Of a stretch of DNA of 64,000 nucleotides, positions 41,292-55,835 are shown one piece after another. A program made the translations under genes and the position numbers. The notes under the pieces were generated by a model. The model was not told where the DNA came from, ran no database searches, and was given only the letters and a program-made list of their open reading frames with translations. The DNA is from Synanceia verrucosa (taxonomy: Eukaryota; Chordata; Actinopteri; Perciformes; Synanceiidae): positions 19,907,954 to 19,971,953 of the forward strand of contig CM056563.1 in assembly GCA_029721515.1 (NCBI GenBank). Direction: 5' to 3'. Numbering within the stretch: the first letter of the stretch is position 1; each line of letters opens with the position of its first letter.

Positions 41292-44200
41292 GCAAGTAGC
41301 CTGCGCTCTGCGCTCACTTCACTCACCTCTCATGTCCCTCATCTCATAGTCATAGTCTCTGTGAGGAGCACAAACACACTCCTCCTAACTTTGCAGAACA
41401 TTGTCCTCCTCACACTAAGAGCGATTCCTACTATTTTTGTCTCCCACCTCTTTGCGTAACATTGATGTCAACCCTTGATGTCAGTTGCAGCTGTATTCAT
41501 CATGACTGCGTCACTAGGTGTAAACCTCACACGTAAGGTGTGATGTCACTCTCTCTTCCTCTCCATACTCACTTCCTGCACACACACACAAGATGGACTT
41601 ATGCTTAGTATTAATCATAATATGCATGAAGGTCACAATTTTCAGATTCATTGTTTGCTGTTCATGTCAAGTCATGCAATAGACATTTACTTTTTCACCT
41701 TTTCACATGATGCCTAATGCTGATGATGCTGAATAAGACAAGATAATCCTTTATTCGTCCTGCAGACAAGGAAATTTGCATCGTTACATCAGCAAAGTGG
41801 ATCAACATTACAAGGAGGGTCTATGAAAACTACGGAACAAGAACACCAGTAGAAAAACAGCCAAGTGGGGAAAAAAAACTAAGGCATCATATATACATAT
41901 ATACAACATATATAAAGGAATATTGCACATTACATTATGTATATTGTGGGAAAGTTTCAGCATTCTCTCTACACTAACTCTGAGAGTTACTATAACTCCT
42001 CACACATGGATTTCAATGGACATTTCCAATCATTTGTACGCTATTTGCATGGTTTTAGTATACATATTTATTATTTCTTGAGTAATGATTATTATTTCTT
42101 ATTTGTTATTTACCTCTCCTCTGTGTGCTCTGCTCTTATTTCTGTATGTTTAACTTATGCTGCTGCATACAGTATGTTACTTGACTTTAATAATAATTAT
42201 CTATCTATCTACCTACCTCACACATTCTGTCAAATAAATGTTTCTATCATATATTTCAACAGGATGGACACATTAATTTATGCCTGTGTTTTGTGTCTAA
42301 TAAGTGGACCCTTTTTACCGTACAGTGTGAGTCTGTCTGAGCCTCAAGTGTCCTTACAAAGTGTCCTCATGCTTCCATTCACTTTGTTGACTTGACTGTA
42401 TAAACAAAGATTTCAAGGGCCGGTGCCCAAGTGCAGGAGCTGTGAGAGCTTTCTTAATGCTTGTTTTTTTTAATGGAAGGCTTTTAGGACACTCGATTCA
42501 TTAGGCCCGGACACTTGATGTGTCTTTGTCTCCTCTTCACGCCTCCCACACTCAAACACACATGCTGTGGACATGTTTGAAGCAAAGCGACGCTCACACG
42601 CTCCATCTAAATATTTGATGTCCTCCGTGAGAAGCGTGGAAGTCGGCGTTGAGGCGAGCTCGCTCCAGTTCCCCGCTCTTCACCAGCTGCTACCACAGAG
42701 AAATGAGGCGATGCTCCATGCCAAGCAGGACTCATTAGTATTCACATGATTCGCTGGTCAGCTTCACCACATCACAACCATTTTTTACCACAAACTGATC
42801 AGGCTGGCCGCTCAGTCACCAGCTCCCCTCCTGCACTCCCAATTGATCGGCTCTGTGTGAAATAGATTTTCACCTTAACCTTCAGACCTCATGCACCCGG
42901 CACGGTTCATACATGTTTGATGTTCAGATGAAAGGTTAAATAAAACAGCTCTTCAACTTGCTGTAAATGCTCAGGGTCTGATAGCTCCCCAATGGAGACT
43001 CAATGAGATATCGAAACCGTAAAGGAGTCTATTAGGGAATCTTGTATGAGAATATTGAAGTTAAAGGGACAGTTGGGATGTTTTGAAGTGGGGTTGTATG
43101 ACTGATCCATAGTCAGTGTGGATGACAGCACAAAAGTAAAGCAGTGCACTGGTGTAGATGGGTATTTAACCACCTAACCACCTAAAAAAAACAATATCAG
43201 TTTAAGTGTTCGCTTTAGAGTAATTTCACCAGTGACGTGTCCATCTATGCTCTCGCCAAAACCATCACCAGACTCCGTTATAAAAAAAAACTGTACTTTT
43301 TTTTTTACCTTGGTTAGTTTGTGCTAATGTGTGATTTTGGTTAATATTCACCAAAAACACAAACTAATCGACCGAGGCATCAAAAAACCAACTCCTGTGT
43401 TCGGTTAGCTAAAATTACTCTTTTTTTCAATGGAGTCTGGTGGCTTCAGTTCCCTGTTGGAACCATAGACTGTATCACTGTCTCGTGGCAAAGTAAAGCA
43501 GAAAAAATATTCTAAATATACTATAGAGTTCACTTAAAGTAATGTGGATTTTTGGCTGTCATTTAGGTAACACACAGACTATGGATATGTACCTCGTACA
43601 ACCCCACTTCAAAACACCCAGACTGTCCCTTTAAAGCCAGCTCAGCTCTGATATGCACAGGTGTGATCCAAGAGATCCAAGAGAGAGAAAATCCTTCACT
43701 TCAATATTCTATCCATATCAGCACCATTCCTAGAATAAAACGAAAACCACAGCCACAGGGTTTAATTTTTGAAGCAATCTAAGCAGTCCACGGTGTTTTT
43801 AATTAGATAAGGATGGCGGGGAGCTTGCTCTGATAACAGATGCTCCCTGACATTCCCACAAAGATGGATATCAGAAATCAGGAGCAGAGGAATAGAGTGC
43901 CAGAGGATTAAGAGGAGAGGAAGCATGGACTCCTAACTATGTGCTGGTCTATTGCCGAGGTTGGCAGAGATGTGATTGGTGGAGCAGATGAGATGCCTGA
44001 GCAGCAATCAGCAGCCAATGGTGTTGCTTTTTGTCGAGAGCTGTTGGATCTCCGAGGCTAGTGACGCTTTGGGATCATTTTCTGTGATGGAGGTGCACAG
44101 GACGAGCTCTGAGCTACAAAGACTTGAAATAATACACCCTACCTACAGCAAGCTTTTGGGAGATTGGCCCGTTTGTCTGCTTGCTTGCTGAGTAACGAGA

Positions 44201-47200
44201 ACATCACAGCTCATCCATGTGTCCATTTGGATTCTTCACCCAACCTCATTCACTCAGTGCGAGCACTTAAACACTCACAGCTGGTTCAGTGGTAAAAGGT
44301 GCCTGGAATTGCCTTCGGTGTGAAAATGAGAAGCTGAATGATGGTTTAGCTGCTTTGAGAAGGAGACGTTTCGCTCTGGTGATTCATTCTAACACTTTAA
44401 CGCACAATTTGTGGAGTGATGGCAGTTTAATCCAAAGTGAAGCAGCGTTTTTTTGTTTTCAACTCTGAGACCAGCCGTTTCATAAAACAGAAAGTGCCTT
44501 GTGCCCATTTTGAGTCATATTTCAAGACCCACAGAATATTTTGTACTATGACTCTGAAAACACTGAATAGCTCAAATGAAAGAAGAGAGACTCTATTTCA
44601 TCATGAAAAAAAATGTTTGTTTTTACATTGTTCCATTCTTGTTTTATCAGAGGTAGAGCAGAGGCCACTTTCACCAAAATCACCACTTTTTGTCCAGAAT
44701 GTGTTTGTTTTACTCTCTAATCTTTATCGTCTCCACTTCCTGTTTTGATCTCTGTGGATCTACTGTCTCTTTATGTTCTGACGACATCTCCCAGAAGCCC
44801 CAAAATTACTCACAGGATGGCGACTCGCAGCCGAAAAACCACTTTGACATATTTCTATGTTTGTGGCACTGAAGCGTCAGATTTTAAATGCCGTCGAAAA
44901 ATACATCAGTGACGCTCAATGAGTGTGTTGGCACTGAGGAGTCCCCAACTGGAAAAGAACCAAGGAAGTTGTGATTATACTCTATTAGAGTTGGGCAATA
45001 ATTCAATATCATTTATTGTCTTTCAGTTATCGTATTGTTTTATAGTTACTATTTTGTCTGATGCATAACTGCCCATTGCAACACTGGGCCAGGTTGTTGC
45101 CAAAAACAGTAGGATTCACCATTAAGAGGACAGAAAAAGCACATAAGGCTTCAAACCTGGCACCGAGGTGTCTGTCAGCACTTTAGGTAAAGAGGTGGAA
45201 TATCCAGATTCATCATTAATATTCAAGTGGACTGGTTTTATCATGCACGCCTGTTCACTCAGGACGCTGCTAATTTCAGTCCTCTTCAGTCACTCCGCAC
45301 AATGCTGATGTGTTGCCAGTAATCTGCACAGATGATTTCCAGTGTCTGCGCCAACATCCCTTAAAAACCACTCACACTTTCTACATTTCATTAACCACCA
45401 CTTCACTTTCTCTTCAGAGGTGGGGGGGGGGGTGACACTGATGCTGAGTGACGCGAGCAGGGGAGGAAAAGTCTCAGAGGAAGGCTCAAGTGGGCCAAGG
45501 TCTTCATTGATTAATGTAACACCTTCACTGCTCTGATGTTTATTGAAGTGACACGACGGGGAAAAGGTGTAAGCTGATGAAATACTGGACACTGATTTTG
45601 CGTAGCACCGGCGAGGGGAATTATTGACGCCACCGATGCTCGCTTAGACTCTGCGTTTGTGTTTGTTTGTGAACAGTGATTGGGTGGATGATGAGTTACG
45701 GGGGCAAAGCTGCATGGGGAGGTTTTGTTGAATGTGTGGGCGAGGAATTGTTCTGCGCTGAGAGAGAGAAGTAGTTGTAATCCATGCCACTATTTCACAC
45801 ACAATCTCCTCCATCAAACAATCATAGAGAGAGAGTAGTGTGAGTGTGATTGGTTGTCTGTGCTTTAATGCGATAGGGACAATGATGGATGCAGCCCGCG
45901 ATTTATGCATCTCTTATCTCGCATTCAAAGCAGGAAGCTGCCACGCAGACATGCATAATGACAAACTTGAGCCACATGATACTGGGTCGCCCTCCTTGCA
46001 GTGATAAAGACTGAAGCTGTTTGCACACTGAGCTCAAAGATGATGTGATACCTGTCATTTGTTTTCAGTCTCTCCCTGTGATTTTTGCAATTGTCCTTCA
46101 TGGTGTCTTTTCACCCTTGGTCAGTCTCAGTTGTTGTCAACACATCATGCGCTACCAGCTATCTGTGGGTGATTGTTTCCTCTGAAACCACACAATCCTC
46201 TGATGAAGCTATGTCTTTCACAGCACCGGTTATCCCACTTAAGCCTGAAATATCTCTGAGAAACAAGGTCGGACACTGTGACGTCCACAGAGGAGGAGAA
46301 ATAACAGTGGACTTTTTTTTTTTTAAGTGAGAGAGTAGCCTTTAAGGTGGGCACGGAGCCGAGGAGAATTTTAAAGCAGACGTTAGAGGCACTTTGTTGA
46401 AGACTAGCTTTGATACTGTGATTTAGAGCAGTGGGTGGAGGCGTGCAGTTGATAGCAGTGAAATAAGAGAAATTTAGAAAAGAGACCAAATTTGTCTTGG
46501 CCACAGTCCATAAAGTGATGTGACTGTTAATCAGTTCAGAAAAGACATGGGCAAACTACGGCCCACGGGCCATATACAGCTCATTGGGCTTTTTAATCCG
46601 GCCCACCGAACTTGTCCAAATTATTAACTCATTGAGTGCCAGCCGTTTTATAAAAAAATAAAGTGTCTTGTTCCAGCGTTTTTGCCCATTTTGAGTCATA
46701 TTTCTAGACCCACAGAATATTTTGTACTATGTCTCTGAAAACACTGAATAGCTGAAATGAAGGAAGAGACTCTCTATTTCATTATGAAAAAAAATGTTTG
46801 TTTTTACCTTGTTCCATTCTTGTTTTATGAGAGATAGGTAAAATCACCACTTTTTGTCCAGAATCCGTCCGTTTTGCTCTCTAATCTCGATCGTCTCTAC
46901 TTCCTGTTTTGATCTCTGTGGTGTAGACTGTCTCTTTATGTCCTAACTACAAATCCCAGAAGCCCCATTACTCACAGGCTGTGTGTGAGCGCCCTCTTGT
47001 GCCAGTCACTGAAAAAACACTTTGACGTATTTCTTCGTCAGTGGCACCCTAGCATTGGATTTTAGGGCTGCTGTCATGGATTGCATTCACATGGCGGGAG
47101 CCCTAAATGTAATGCTCAACGATAAATCTAATCGAACAAACTGCCCAAAACGCATAACAACTAAAGAAGATTAAAGCAGGTCATGGCGCAGAACTCCATT

Positions 47201-47531
47201 TACAAAATCAAGGAAACTAACAATGCAGTCGTAACTAACACCCAAACATGCTGAAAAAATAGATTTACCACCTTTTTTGAATCTGTCCAAGCTTTTTCTG
47301 AAATTCGGCAAACAATGATCCACCAATTTATTTTGGTGTATATATTTATTTATTTGTTTATGTATCAGGATCCCCATTAGCTGTGCCCTTAAGCACTGCT
47401 AGTCCTGCTGGAGTCCATACATAAAAACAATGGATAAAAAACATACATTAAAAAGAAGACAAAAAACAACATTTTACAGCACATACAAGTCATCTAACAG
47501 TGAAAACTTTACATATCTTACACTGTCCTGT

Positions 47532-47572
<41 letters not shown>

Positions 47573-50500
47573 TCTGTGTGTGTGTGTGTGTATGCACAGG
47601 GCCATACATTTTACATTCTGTAGATACAATTTTCTAAGGTGTTCCTTTATTTGCTTTTTAAATATTGATTTCTGTGTCAGTTTAGTCGTTGGCAGTGGCA
47701 GAGTTGTCCATGTTTTCATTGATCTGTATTTCACTGTAAGCTTAAAAAAAATGTGTTTTGCTTATTAAGTGCAAAACAGCCTTCTGTTGCCTGTCTGTAA
47801 CATGAAATGGATGAACAGGGAAAGAAAAACAGACTTTCTTTTCATAAACACAGCACTTATTAGAGCTAATGCGGTGTCGCTCTGATCTGATTGCAGCAGC
47901 TCATATACGTATACACATACACTCAACAAAAATATGAACGCGCAAAGAAAAACTTTTAGTTATTTTTATGTCACAAAATATAGCGAATATCTAAAAATAA
48001 CAGTACAGTTTTATGAACAAAGGGGCTTCAATTTTCAAGCATTAACATCAGTTTTTAAGCAGTAGATCCAGAGTAATGGCAGGAAGAACACAATGGGGGG
48101 GTGGATGGTATGAGTTCACAAACGTCAATAACGACACTTAACCCAGCATTCAGTTTGCCAATGGTACGCTCCCTCATGATTTGTGACATCTGTGGCATGT
48201 TGACAAGTGACAAAAAGTCCACATTTTGGCGTGTCCTTTTATTGATCAGGAGTGTCTGTGTACTAGTCACACATATTGACCTCCACGCTGCCATGCTCAA
48301 TGACTCTCATGAGTAGAAAAACTCAATCTGGGATTATAGTCAATAGGAGGAGCCAAGTGAAACAGGACCACTGGGTTTGAGCAACACAAATCATTCAAGA
48401 ATCTGAGCAAATTTCATGACAGTCCATTTTTTTTCACCATTTAATGTTTGTGCGTTTATATTTTTGTAGAGTAGGCTATATATTCACATACACTCATATA
48501 TAAGCAAGCTGCTATATACCGGCCTGGTTAAATTTTAGAACCCATATTAGCCCGTGAGTGAAAAAGTTTACCCACTCCTGGTTTAGAAGAATGCAAAGAT
48601 CCCTTCTCTCTAAACTCTAATCTTTATAACCTCTAACCAAAGACACAGCTGGAATTACTGGATAAGCTTTTCTTTTTGAAGTGTAGGTGAATCATTGAAA
48701 ACAATCCACTCTAAAACCATGGCCACACTCTGTATTTATGGTCATACTCCCACTGGGACTGAACCTTTGTGGCTCAGTCTTGACCTCTGGACAGGCTAGA
48801 GCATCCCATTTAGATATATATAATCTCCACCTGGTGCCATTAAATTCTGATGGAGGGAGAAAGAACCACATATTGGGATGAAATAAAAGCTTCAACATTG
48901 AGTTATGTCTGCTCAAATCCCTGCTGTCCCTCTATGGAGCATTGATTTTGGACTTTTATGTTGGCTACATGTGACAACAACTGGTTATGAGGATCGAAGA
49001 TGTGAGAATTATGGGCTTTTGCACATCCGCTGAGAGGGCTCGTCAAAATGTGGTGTGCAGCAGCGAGATTGCTTTGGCTTGCACGGTATTGACTGTGCAG
49101 GTGAGCGTAGATCTGGGCAGCGTTTTGAATTTTGCATGGCATTTTGAGTTGTTTGTGAATTATCTAAATAATTAATTGAGAGAGAAGCATAGGCGATCTA
49201 AACCACAGCCAGTCTGCAGATGAGAGGCTTAGAAGAGAAGAGTAGTGGGGAAAGAAAAGAGATGGAGGTTGTTGTCTTGACAGACATTTCTATGAAATTG
49301 CAGGAGATCAATAATACATATGGGACTAAATCATGTAGCACAAACATGGTATCATCTGAGGCGAAGTTTAGCTCACTCTGACTCATCATCATTGAGTCTC
49401 AACTGTCACAGAAATTCACAAGACCTGAATTGAACGTGACATCACCCTGGCTTGAACCTCAAGATGACTCTCTGAGCTAATGTTCAAATGGAAGCCAACG
49501 GCAATGCTTTTTAGGCTCGGCACACAGACAGATGATTAGATTAGCTGTAATTGAGACGTGAGCTCTAGCCGGAGCTGTTATGCCGGCGCTCATCTGCTCT
49601 GATTGAGAGAGCTCGGCCGATAACCGTGATGCTGCACAGAAAACGTGTGTCAAAGTGCAAACATGATGCTAAAAAGATGCACACCACCTGCTAATAAGGC
49701 TCTTCATAAAGAGTGCACAGGCTGTGATGTTCAAAAAAATGACTATTTCCTAGAGAGAGCGAGACATCTCTGACCCTTCGCTAACATTCATAACTGCAGA
49801 ACCGATGGCTTTTTAGAAAGCAAGTGGGTCATGAGATCATTAGAGGATAATTTCCACTCCATAAAAACAGTCTCACCACAACTTTTTTCTATCTTTCCAA
49901 GCACCTTAAAGTATTAAGCAAGCTGATTTTACACACTAAAGTCTTTTTACAGTTCTTGGAGAAAGTGAAAAGGACTATATAAAGCTTTTTGTTGCTCCAG
50001 AGGGAGCTGTGTGAAGTCTGAAAAAGTGCCTCAACTGCAGGTAACAGCACTTTTTTTTTAATCTTAACTACCATATAGATATGAGATGTTTTATTACACT
50101 GAGCAAAACTGGGACTGGAAATTGAGTCAGGTTGACTTTGTTAACCCTTTGTACGTCAAATCAAAGCAAAAGCCTTTATTGTCATTATATGACATACAAT
50201 GAAATTAGGACTGGAACTAGGTTGTGTAAGAAATAAGACACCATTTACAGCAGTAAGGCACAGCTATACAGTAGTAAGGATAAAACAGTTTGCTACAAGT
50301 AAATAAAAAAGTTATTGCACATAGAAATGGAGTGGAATTATTGCACAATGTTGTTGATCATTATTTATAATATATATAAAATAATATGTAAAGATAATAT
50401 AATGTTTGTATCTATAAGCTGTAATGTATGTATAATAATATAATGATATATTATGACATATTATAACAATATAGTATAATATAGTACTAATATTAATATA

Positions 50501-53500
50501 ACAATAAAGCACAATATACAGAGAATAGCTCCACTCTGTGCACCAGCCACAGTTTACAATGTATTGGTGACCTTAGCTCATCTTCATCAGCGTAGTCTGA
50601 CGAAGGGGAATTTCTAGCAGACATTTACAGGAAACAAATGCACTCAGTTACATTGACCTTTGTGTCTCTTGTTCTCACCTCTGTGTGTCTCACAAACACA
50701 CACACAAAGTCAAACAGACAAACTGTTTTCATATCTTATTCCCAGACGAGTGGAGCTGTAAACAGCGTGTCCCTGGAAAGTGATTATGTTTGGCTGAGCG
50801 AGCGCAGGCGGGCAGAGAGAGAGGACGTCTGGGGCCTCCTGATTCTCTGTCTGCTTTGATCCGTTCACCCCACCCTTGCGACAAACGACCACGCCCTCGC
50901 TCTTTCGCTCCCGCTGCATGTCGGGGTAACAAATGGCTGCCTATCCCTCAGGGGGGAAGTGGTATCATCATCTGCACACACAGAGCCGGAGGGTAACGGA
51001 GGAAACATGCATTTATCTGGCCAATCAATGCTGGATGGCTGCAGAGCTGCAGACTCCGTCGCTGATGTGGCGTTTTGTTCGTTTGATTGCTTCGCTTTCC
51101 TTGTGCAGCAGCCATCAATTACTGAAGACTGTTTGGTCAATGCAGCTTACCAGATACAAGCTCGGCCCGGTCGATGTACATGACAGAGGGAGCATGCAAT
51201 TTGATGTCGTGGGCACGTGAGGATCCATCTGTATTCTCAGTGCGAGTCTGTGGCACGATCAATCGGTCCAATGAGCAGACTCCATCAGATTAAGAGCCCT
51301 GAAGATAGGCTGCTGATAGATGATAACGCTGTGTAAACTGTCCTGTTTCATTTCATCACAATGGCCTCCCTGTCGCCACCACCGAGGAAATGCCACTCAC
51401 ACGCTGCACTCCTCGATGTATGACCGTGGGTGATCTCAAAGAGAAAAGGCTTATCTTGTTTAACCACCGTGCTCAAGCTGCCCTCTTAAATGCGACTGTT
51501 CAGTGGTGTGTGATAATGCTGGCCTTACTAAAGGGAACATGTAAGGTACCTTAGCTATTAATGTGGCGTTTCCATATGAGGTGATATTGCATTTCATGAG
51601 TCACCCTCTGGTGCACAGATCAGAGCAGGCTGTTGTGTTTACGGATGCCGGGATATTGCCTGTGCTGCCCTGAGGCCGTATTGGACATTTGTTATTGCTC
51701 CCAAATGTGGCGCTGCATTCTTGCTTATCTTGTGTTTATTCTCAGTGTACCTCTCTTTCTCTTTGTCAATGTGTGTGTGTGTGTGTGTGTGCAGCTCCAG
51801 AGACTAAAGCGCTCGCTGTCCTTCAAGACCATCATGCGCAGCAAAAGCGTGGAGAACTTCTTCCAGAGGTCATACAGCGACGCCCGTCTGCCCCCAGATT
51901 TCATCACCGACCCGCCGCCTCCATCCCCACCGCTGTTACCCGGCTCTCCTCTTGTCGGCGACCGCTCGCCGTCTGTTTCGCCGTCCCTCAGCCCCAACCC
52001 ATCCATCTCCTCCCACTCCCCCTCTCTCAGCCTCTCCCCATCGCTGCCCATCAAGCCGCCCCGGCCTCAGATCACCCACTGTTTCCAGGACCATGTCTTT
52101 CGCAAGCCCACCAACTGCCAGCACTGCAAGAACATGATAGTGGGTAAGATCCTCCATGTACTCCATGGCTTGTTTTAAGCCAACACACCGTCTTTGCTTA
52201 TGTTGCATCCCATCTACTGCAAATTGGAGAGAAGTTAAGATATTTAACAGCAGAATTTAGGAATCCACAACTGACCTTTTGGATAATACACTCACTGGCT
52301 TTCTGGCTGGGTGTTAGATGAGAGGATCGTCTCATCCACGTCTCCACCAGGGAGCAAATTTCCCAATATGTCAAATTATTCCTTCAGATGCTGTAGCATG
52401 ACGATAAAAAGCAACGCTTGTTTTAAAGAAAAATCCTGATGACTTTTTAAATGACCTCACCAGCTGGTCTTTTTTTTTTTTTTTTTACTTCATTTTAGGA
52501 AAAATTAGATTCAGAATCTAATGCGGCTCTCAGTGTTCATATCAGTAAAGAAACCATTAGGTGCTCTCACCCCTAATTTGCCACTTGTATGAACTATAGC
52601 TGCTGCTAGTATTTCTGCTAAATCTACTTCCTGTCACTATGATTGATTACAGACTCCAACCTGCTCCTCTGCTTTTCGCTCATGGTTTTTTTTTGTTTTT
52701 TTTTTTGCAGGCATTGTGGGTTTATTTATGTGTTGCATCACCTCACTGTGCTGTAGTCCTCTGCAGTCCCCAAACACCAACCAGCCTGCCTCCACGCTCC
52801 TTGTTAGGCTGATTAAGTAGAATCCATGTTCTCTCTTCAAAGTAAAAGCAGTAGTTTAATCAAACCAACCAATTTACGTGTTGTCTCTGCTCCATAATAG
52901 ACCCTTCGATGACGAACAAACCCAGATTTATCTTTGGTTTGCAGGATTTAAGACTGACTCACCACTTGAACTCATTGAGTGCCAGCCATTTTTTAAAAAC
53001 ATAAAGTGCCTTGTGCCAGTGTTTTTGGCCATTTTGAGTCACATTTGAGAGACCCACAGAATATTTTGTTCAATGACGCTGAAAACACTGAATAACTCAA
53101 ATGAAAGAAGAGACTCTCTATTTCATCATGAAACAAATGTTTGTTTTTTACTTTGTTCTGTTCTTGTTTTATCAGAGGTAGAGTAGAGGCCACTTTCACC
53201 AAAATCACCACTTTATGTCCAGATTCTGTTTTGCTCTATAATCACCATCGTCTCCACTTCCTGCTTTGATCTCTGTGACGCATACTGTCTTTTTATGTCC
53301 TCACTACAAATCCCAGAAGCCCCAAAGTTACTCACAGGCAGTGTGAGAGTGCTGTTTTGTCCCTGCTGCCGAAAAAAGCAAAGACGTATATATACGTTTA
53401 TGACACTTCAGCATTCTGTTTTGATGGACGTAAATATATCAAAGAGTTAATTGTTAAAAACATTCAAATAATCGACAGAGGATTTGTCATCGTCTACACT

Positions 53501-55800
53501 GACAATAAGAGGGGAAAACATCTCAATGCAACATGAAAAATAAGATGACTAAAGGCAAAATCAAAACATCCCCAGATGGTTTCCAAAGAAGCGGTTAGTG
53601 TTGTCAGCTTCATAAAACTATGACTCTTGATTACCCTGAACTTGAAGGCAGCTCTGCTCGGTTAGGACTTCCTGCCTGCAGCAGATCTGCAGCCTGTCGT
53701 GTGTTTCTTTCAGCGTAGCTGCCTCCGTGTGTGTCATCTACTCTCATCCTCTCATCTCTGCAGGTAACTCCAAACAGGCTCTGCGGTGTAAAACATGCAA
53801 GATGGCAGCTCACCTGTGGTGCACATCAGAGCTGTCGCAGCAGTTCTGTCATGGGAAGGTGCGACTCCACTCAGAATTTTAATGATTTACTTTAGTGTCT
53901 TTTTTCATGTGTGATTTTTTTTTTTCTTTTTTAAATTTGGCACTAAATTTTGGTGTTTTGCAATCAAGGTCTTCTCCTTCAGATAGTGTGGGTGATAATG
54001 TGATGCTTTTAATGCACAGCTTTCCTGTTTGTGTGGCCATGTGGTAATCCTGTCTTTGTCTGTTCACCCATAGTGGCTTTAAATAGGCCTACCAGGTTCT
54101 TCCTCTGTTCATTTCAAACAATCTGGAAGTAGACTGTGGAGAGAAAAATCACTCCCACTTTCTAATGAAGACTGATATCAATGTCCAGGTGCAGCTCTCT
54201 ATTTTTTTTTTTCCAAAAAAGGAAGAAACATCCATACAGGAATCATCCAGCAGCTGGTTATTTAAAGGGGAAGTGCCTTTTTTTTACAAATTGGACCTTA
54301 TTTCTGGGATAAAATACTGCCATTTACTCACCCATTTCACTTTGGCGTCATGTGGAGTATTTCTGACAATATTGGATTTGATGATATCCATTTAACAGGA
54401 GTGAATGGGGCACTGAAATGAAGCCAGTAAATGACACAAACTTGACCATTTTTCAAATAACAGGCGTTTAATAAGATGGGCTACACTATTACTATTCTCA
54501 TTTGAGGTCGGAGTTGTCCGTAACTTGGGAAAATTCAATCTGTAAAAAGACTTCCTGTGGAACGCAGTTTACTAAGTACCCCTAAGCCCACCTATGTGAC
54601 CTTCACAGTGCCTGAACTAAAATACTTATTTGTGATATGCATACATGCTTTTGTTTTAGTTCAGGCACTGTCTCTCTCGTTGTCTCCAGATATTATAACA
54701 ACAACCTAGCTGTTAAAAGACCAGTAGCAATAACGGTTTGGATTGCAATCCATGTTTGTTCTTGTTATCATTTTTTTTGTTTTTTTTTTAATGAAAGTAG
54801 AATAGTCTGGACCAAGAAAGATCATCCATACTCCTTCTATGTGGCAACCGGCTCCCTTGGCCTGATTTTAGTTTTGCAAGTTAACCGTGATTTGAATTAC
54901 CTGAGTAGAAACGTTGTTAACATGGAAACTTTGATGAACCGGGACTGCTGGAGTCCCGTGGAATTTTACCTGCACAGCCTTAAGTCATAAAAGTGCTTAT
55001 ATTTTAAAAAGGAAAAAGTTTCAAGGCGCAAACACTGTTGACCCGAGGAATGCAGTGCACCAGGGAGTGATTTCCGCTTTTGAGTTTATCCTCCAGCGCA
55101 GGGCAGAGGACATTAGCATGCAGCAAGAGGACAGACCTTCCGAGAGGCACTCGGACAATTTTTAAGAGTACTGTGTTCAAAAAGGCTCAATGCAGTTTGA
55201 TAGAGGAGCACAAAAGACGAGAGATGAGGGCTGGGAGAGGTAAAATATCATCACACCAGAGGCTGGATGGGGGGTATCTTTATAGGAACAAAGGTGTCAT
55301 GGAAATATCCACATAGTATGAGGAACTGTGGCTCATTTACAAGTGATTTCTCAGCTGAAACACTTACAGTGCTTAATTCAGTGTGAATCACACACAGAAT
55401 CACATGCCCATGCCTGTTTGTTGGCCGTGTGCATACTAGTAAGTGACTGAGTGAATTTACCGTTCAAAATATCAGCAGCTACACGTTGCTTCGGTTTGTG
55501 ACTTGATGACAGAAATGAGCTCTTTTCCAGCAGCATGAGTTGGCTCGGCCTCCATGCAAGAAGTGAACTTAAGCTGAAAAATCATTCTCTCTGTTTTCTT
55601 CCATTAGTCGGGAGCATTCAAGCGAAACTTCAGCTCGCCGTTGCTCGTCAGCGACCAATTGTCTGTCGTCAAGGAAGTTCAGCCGAGCCAAGGTGAGCGT
55701 GCCTGATTGTAGCCTATGCAAGGGTTTTCTGAATGAGTGCACATGTGTGTTGTTATGTATGTGTCCCATGTGCTTTTGTTTGTGACGTCGCTCTCTTCCA

Positions 55801-55835
<35 letters not shown>

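Larger units (their letters stand above)
46542..48580. mobile_element. hAT-like element disrupted by further insertions
   Basis: Left end AAGACATGGGCAAACTACGG, right end (reverse strand) CAGGAGTGGGTAAACTTTTT. Flanked by GTTCAGAA (46534-46541) and GTTTAGAA (48581-48588), 7 of 8 matching. Inside lie MITE copy 5, an AGGATCCCCATTAGCTGTGC repeat (about 47360-47760) and a Tc1-like remnant. Confidence 0.68.
41292..51794 (+). other. stac2: stac2 intron 1 (GC-AG, 10.5 kb)
   Basis: Contains the retroposon at 41738, the MITEs at 43061 and 44461, the nested cluster at 46542-48580 and the repeat at 50150. Single-copy-looking stretches at 42480-42760, 49480-49740 and 51000-51420 show no coding frames; they could be enhancers. 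Confidence 0.7.

Noticed and set aside
42567..42749. 60-codon ORF in stac2 intron 1 as a hidden exon
   Set aside because: No acceptor or donor of good quality in frame, and no STAC2 counterpart for it.
47474..47768. ORFs rich in HTHTH or VCVCV
   Set aside because: Translations of the GT microsatellite.
51633..52178. 181-codon ORF that reads into stac2 exon 2 and could be an alternative first exon
   Set aside because: The part before 51795 is intron read-through across a GT tract and an acceptor; it has a Cys/Leu-rich, non-family sequence.
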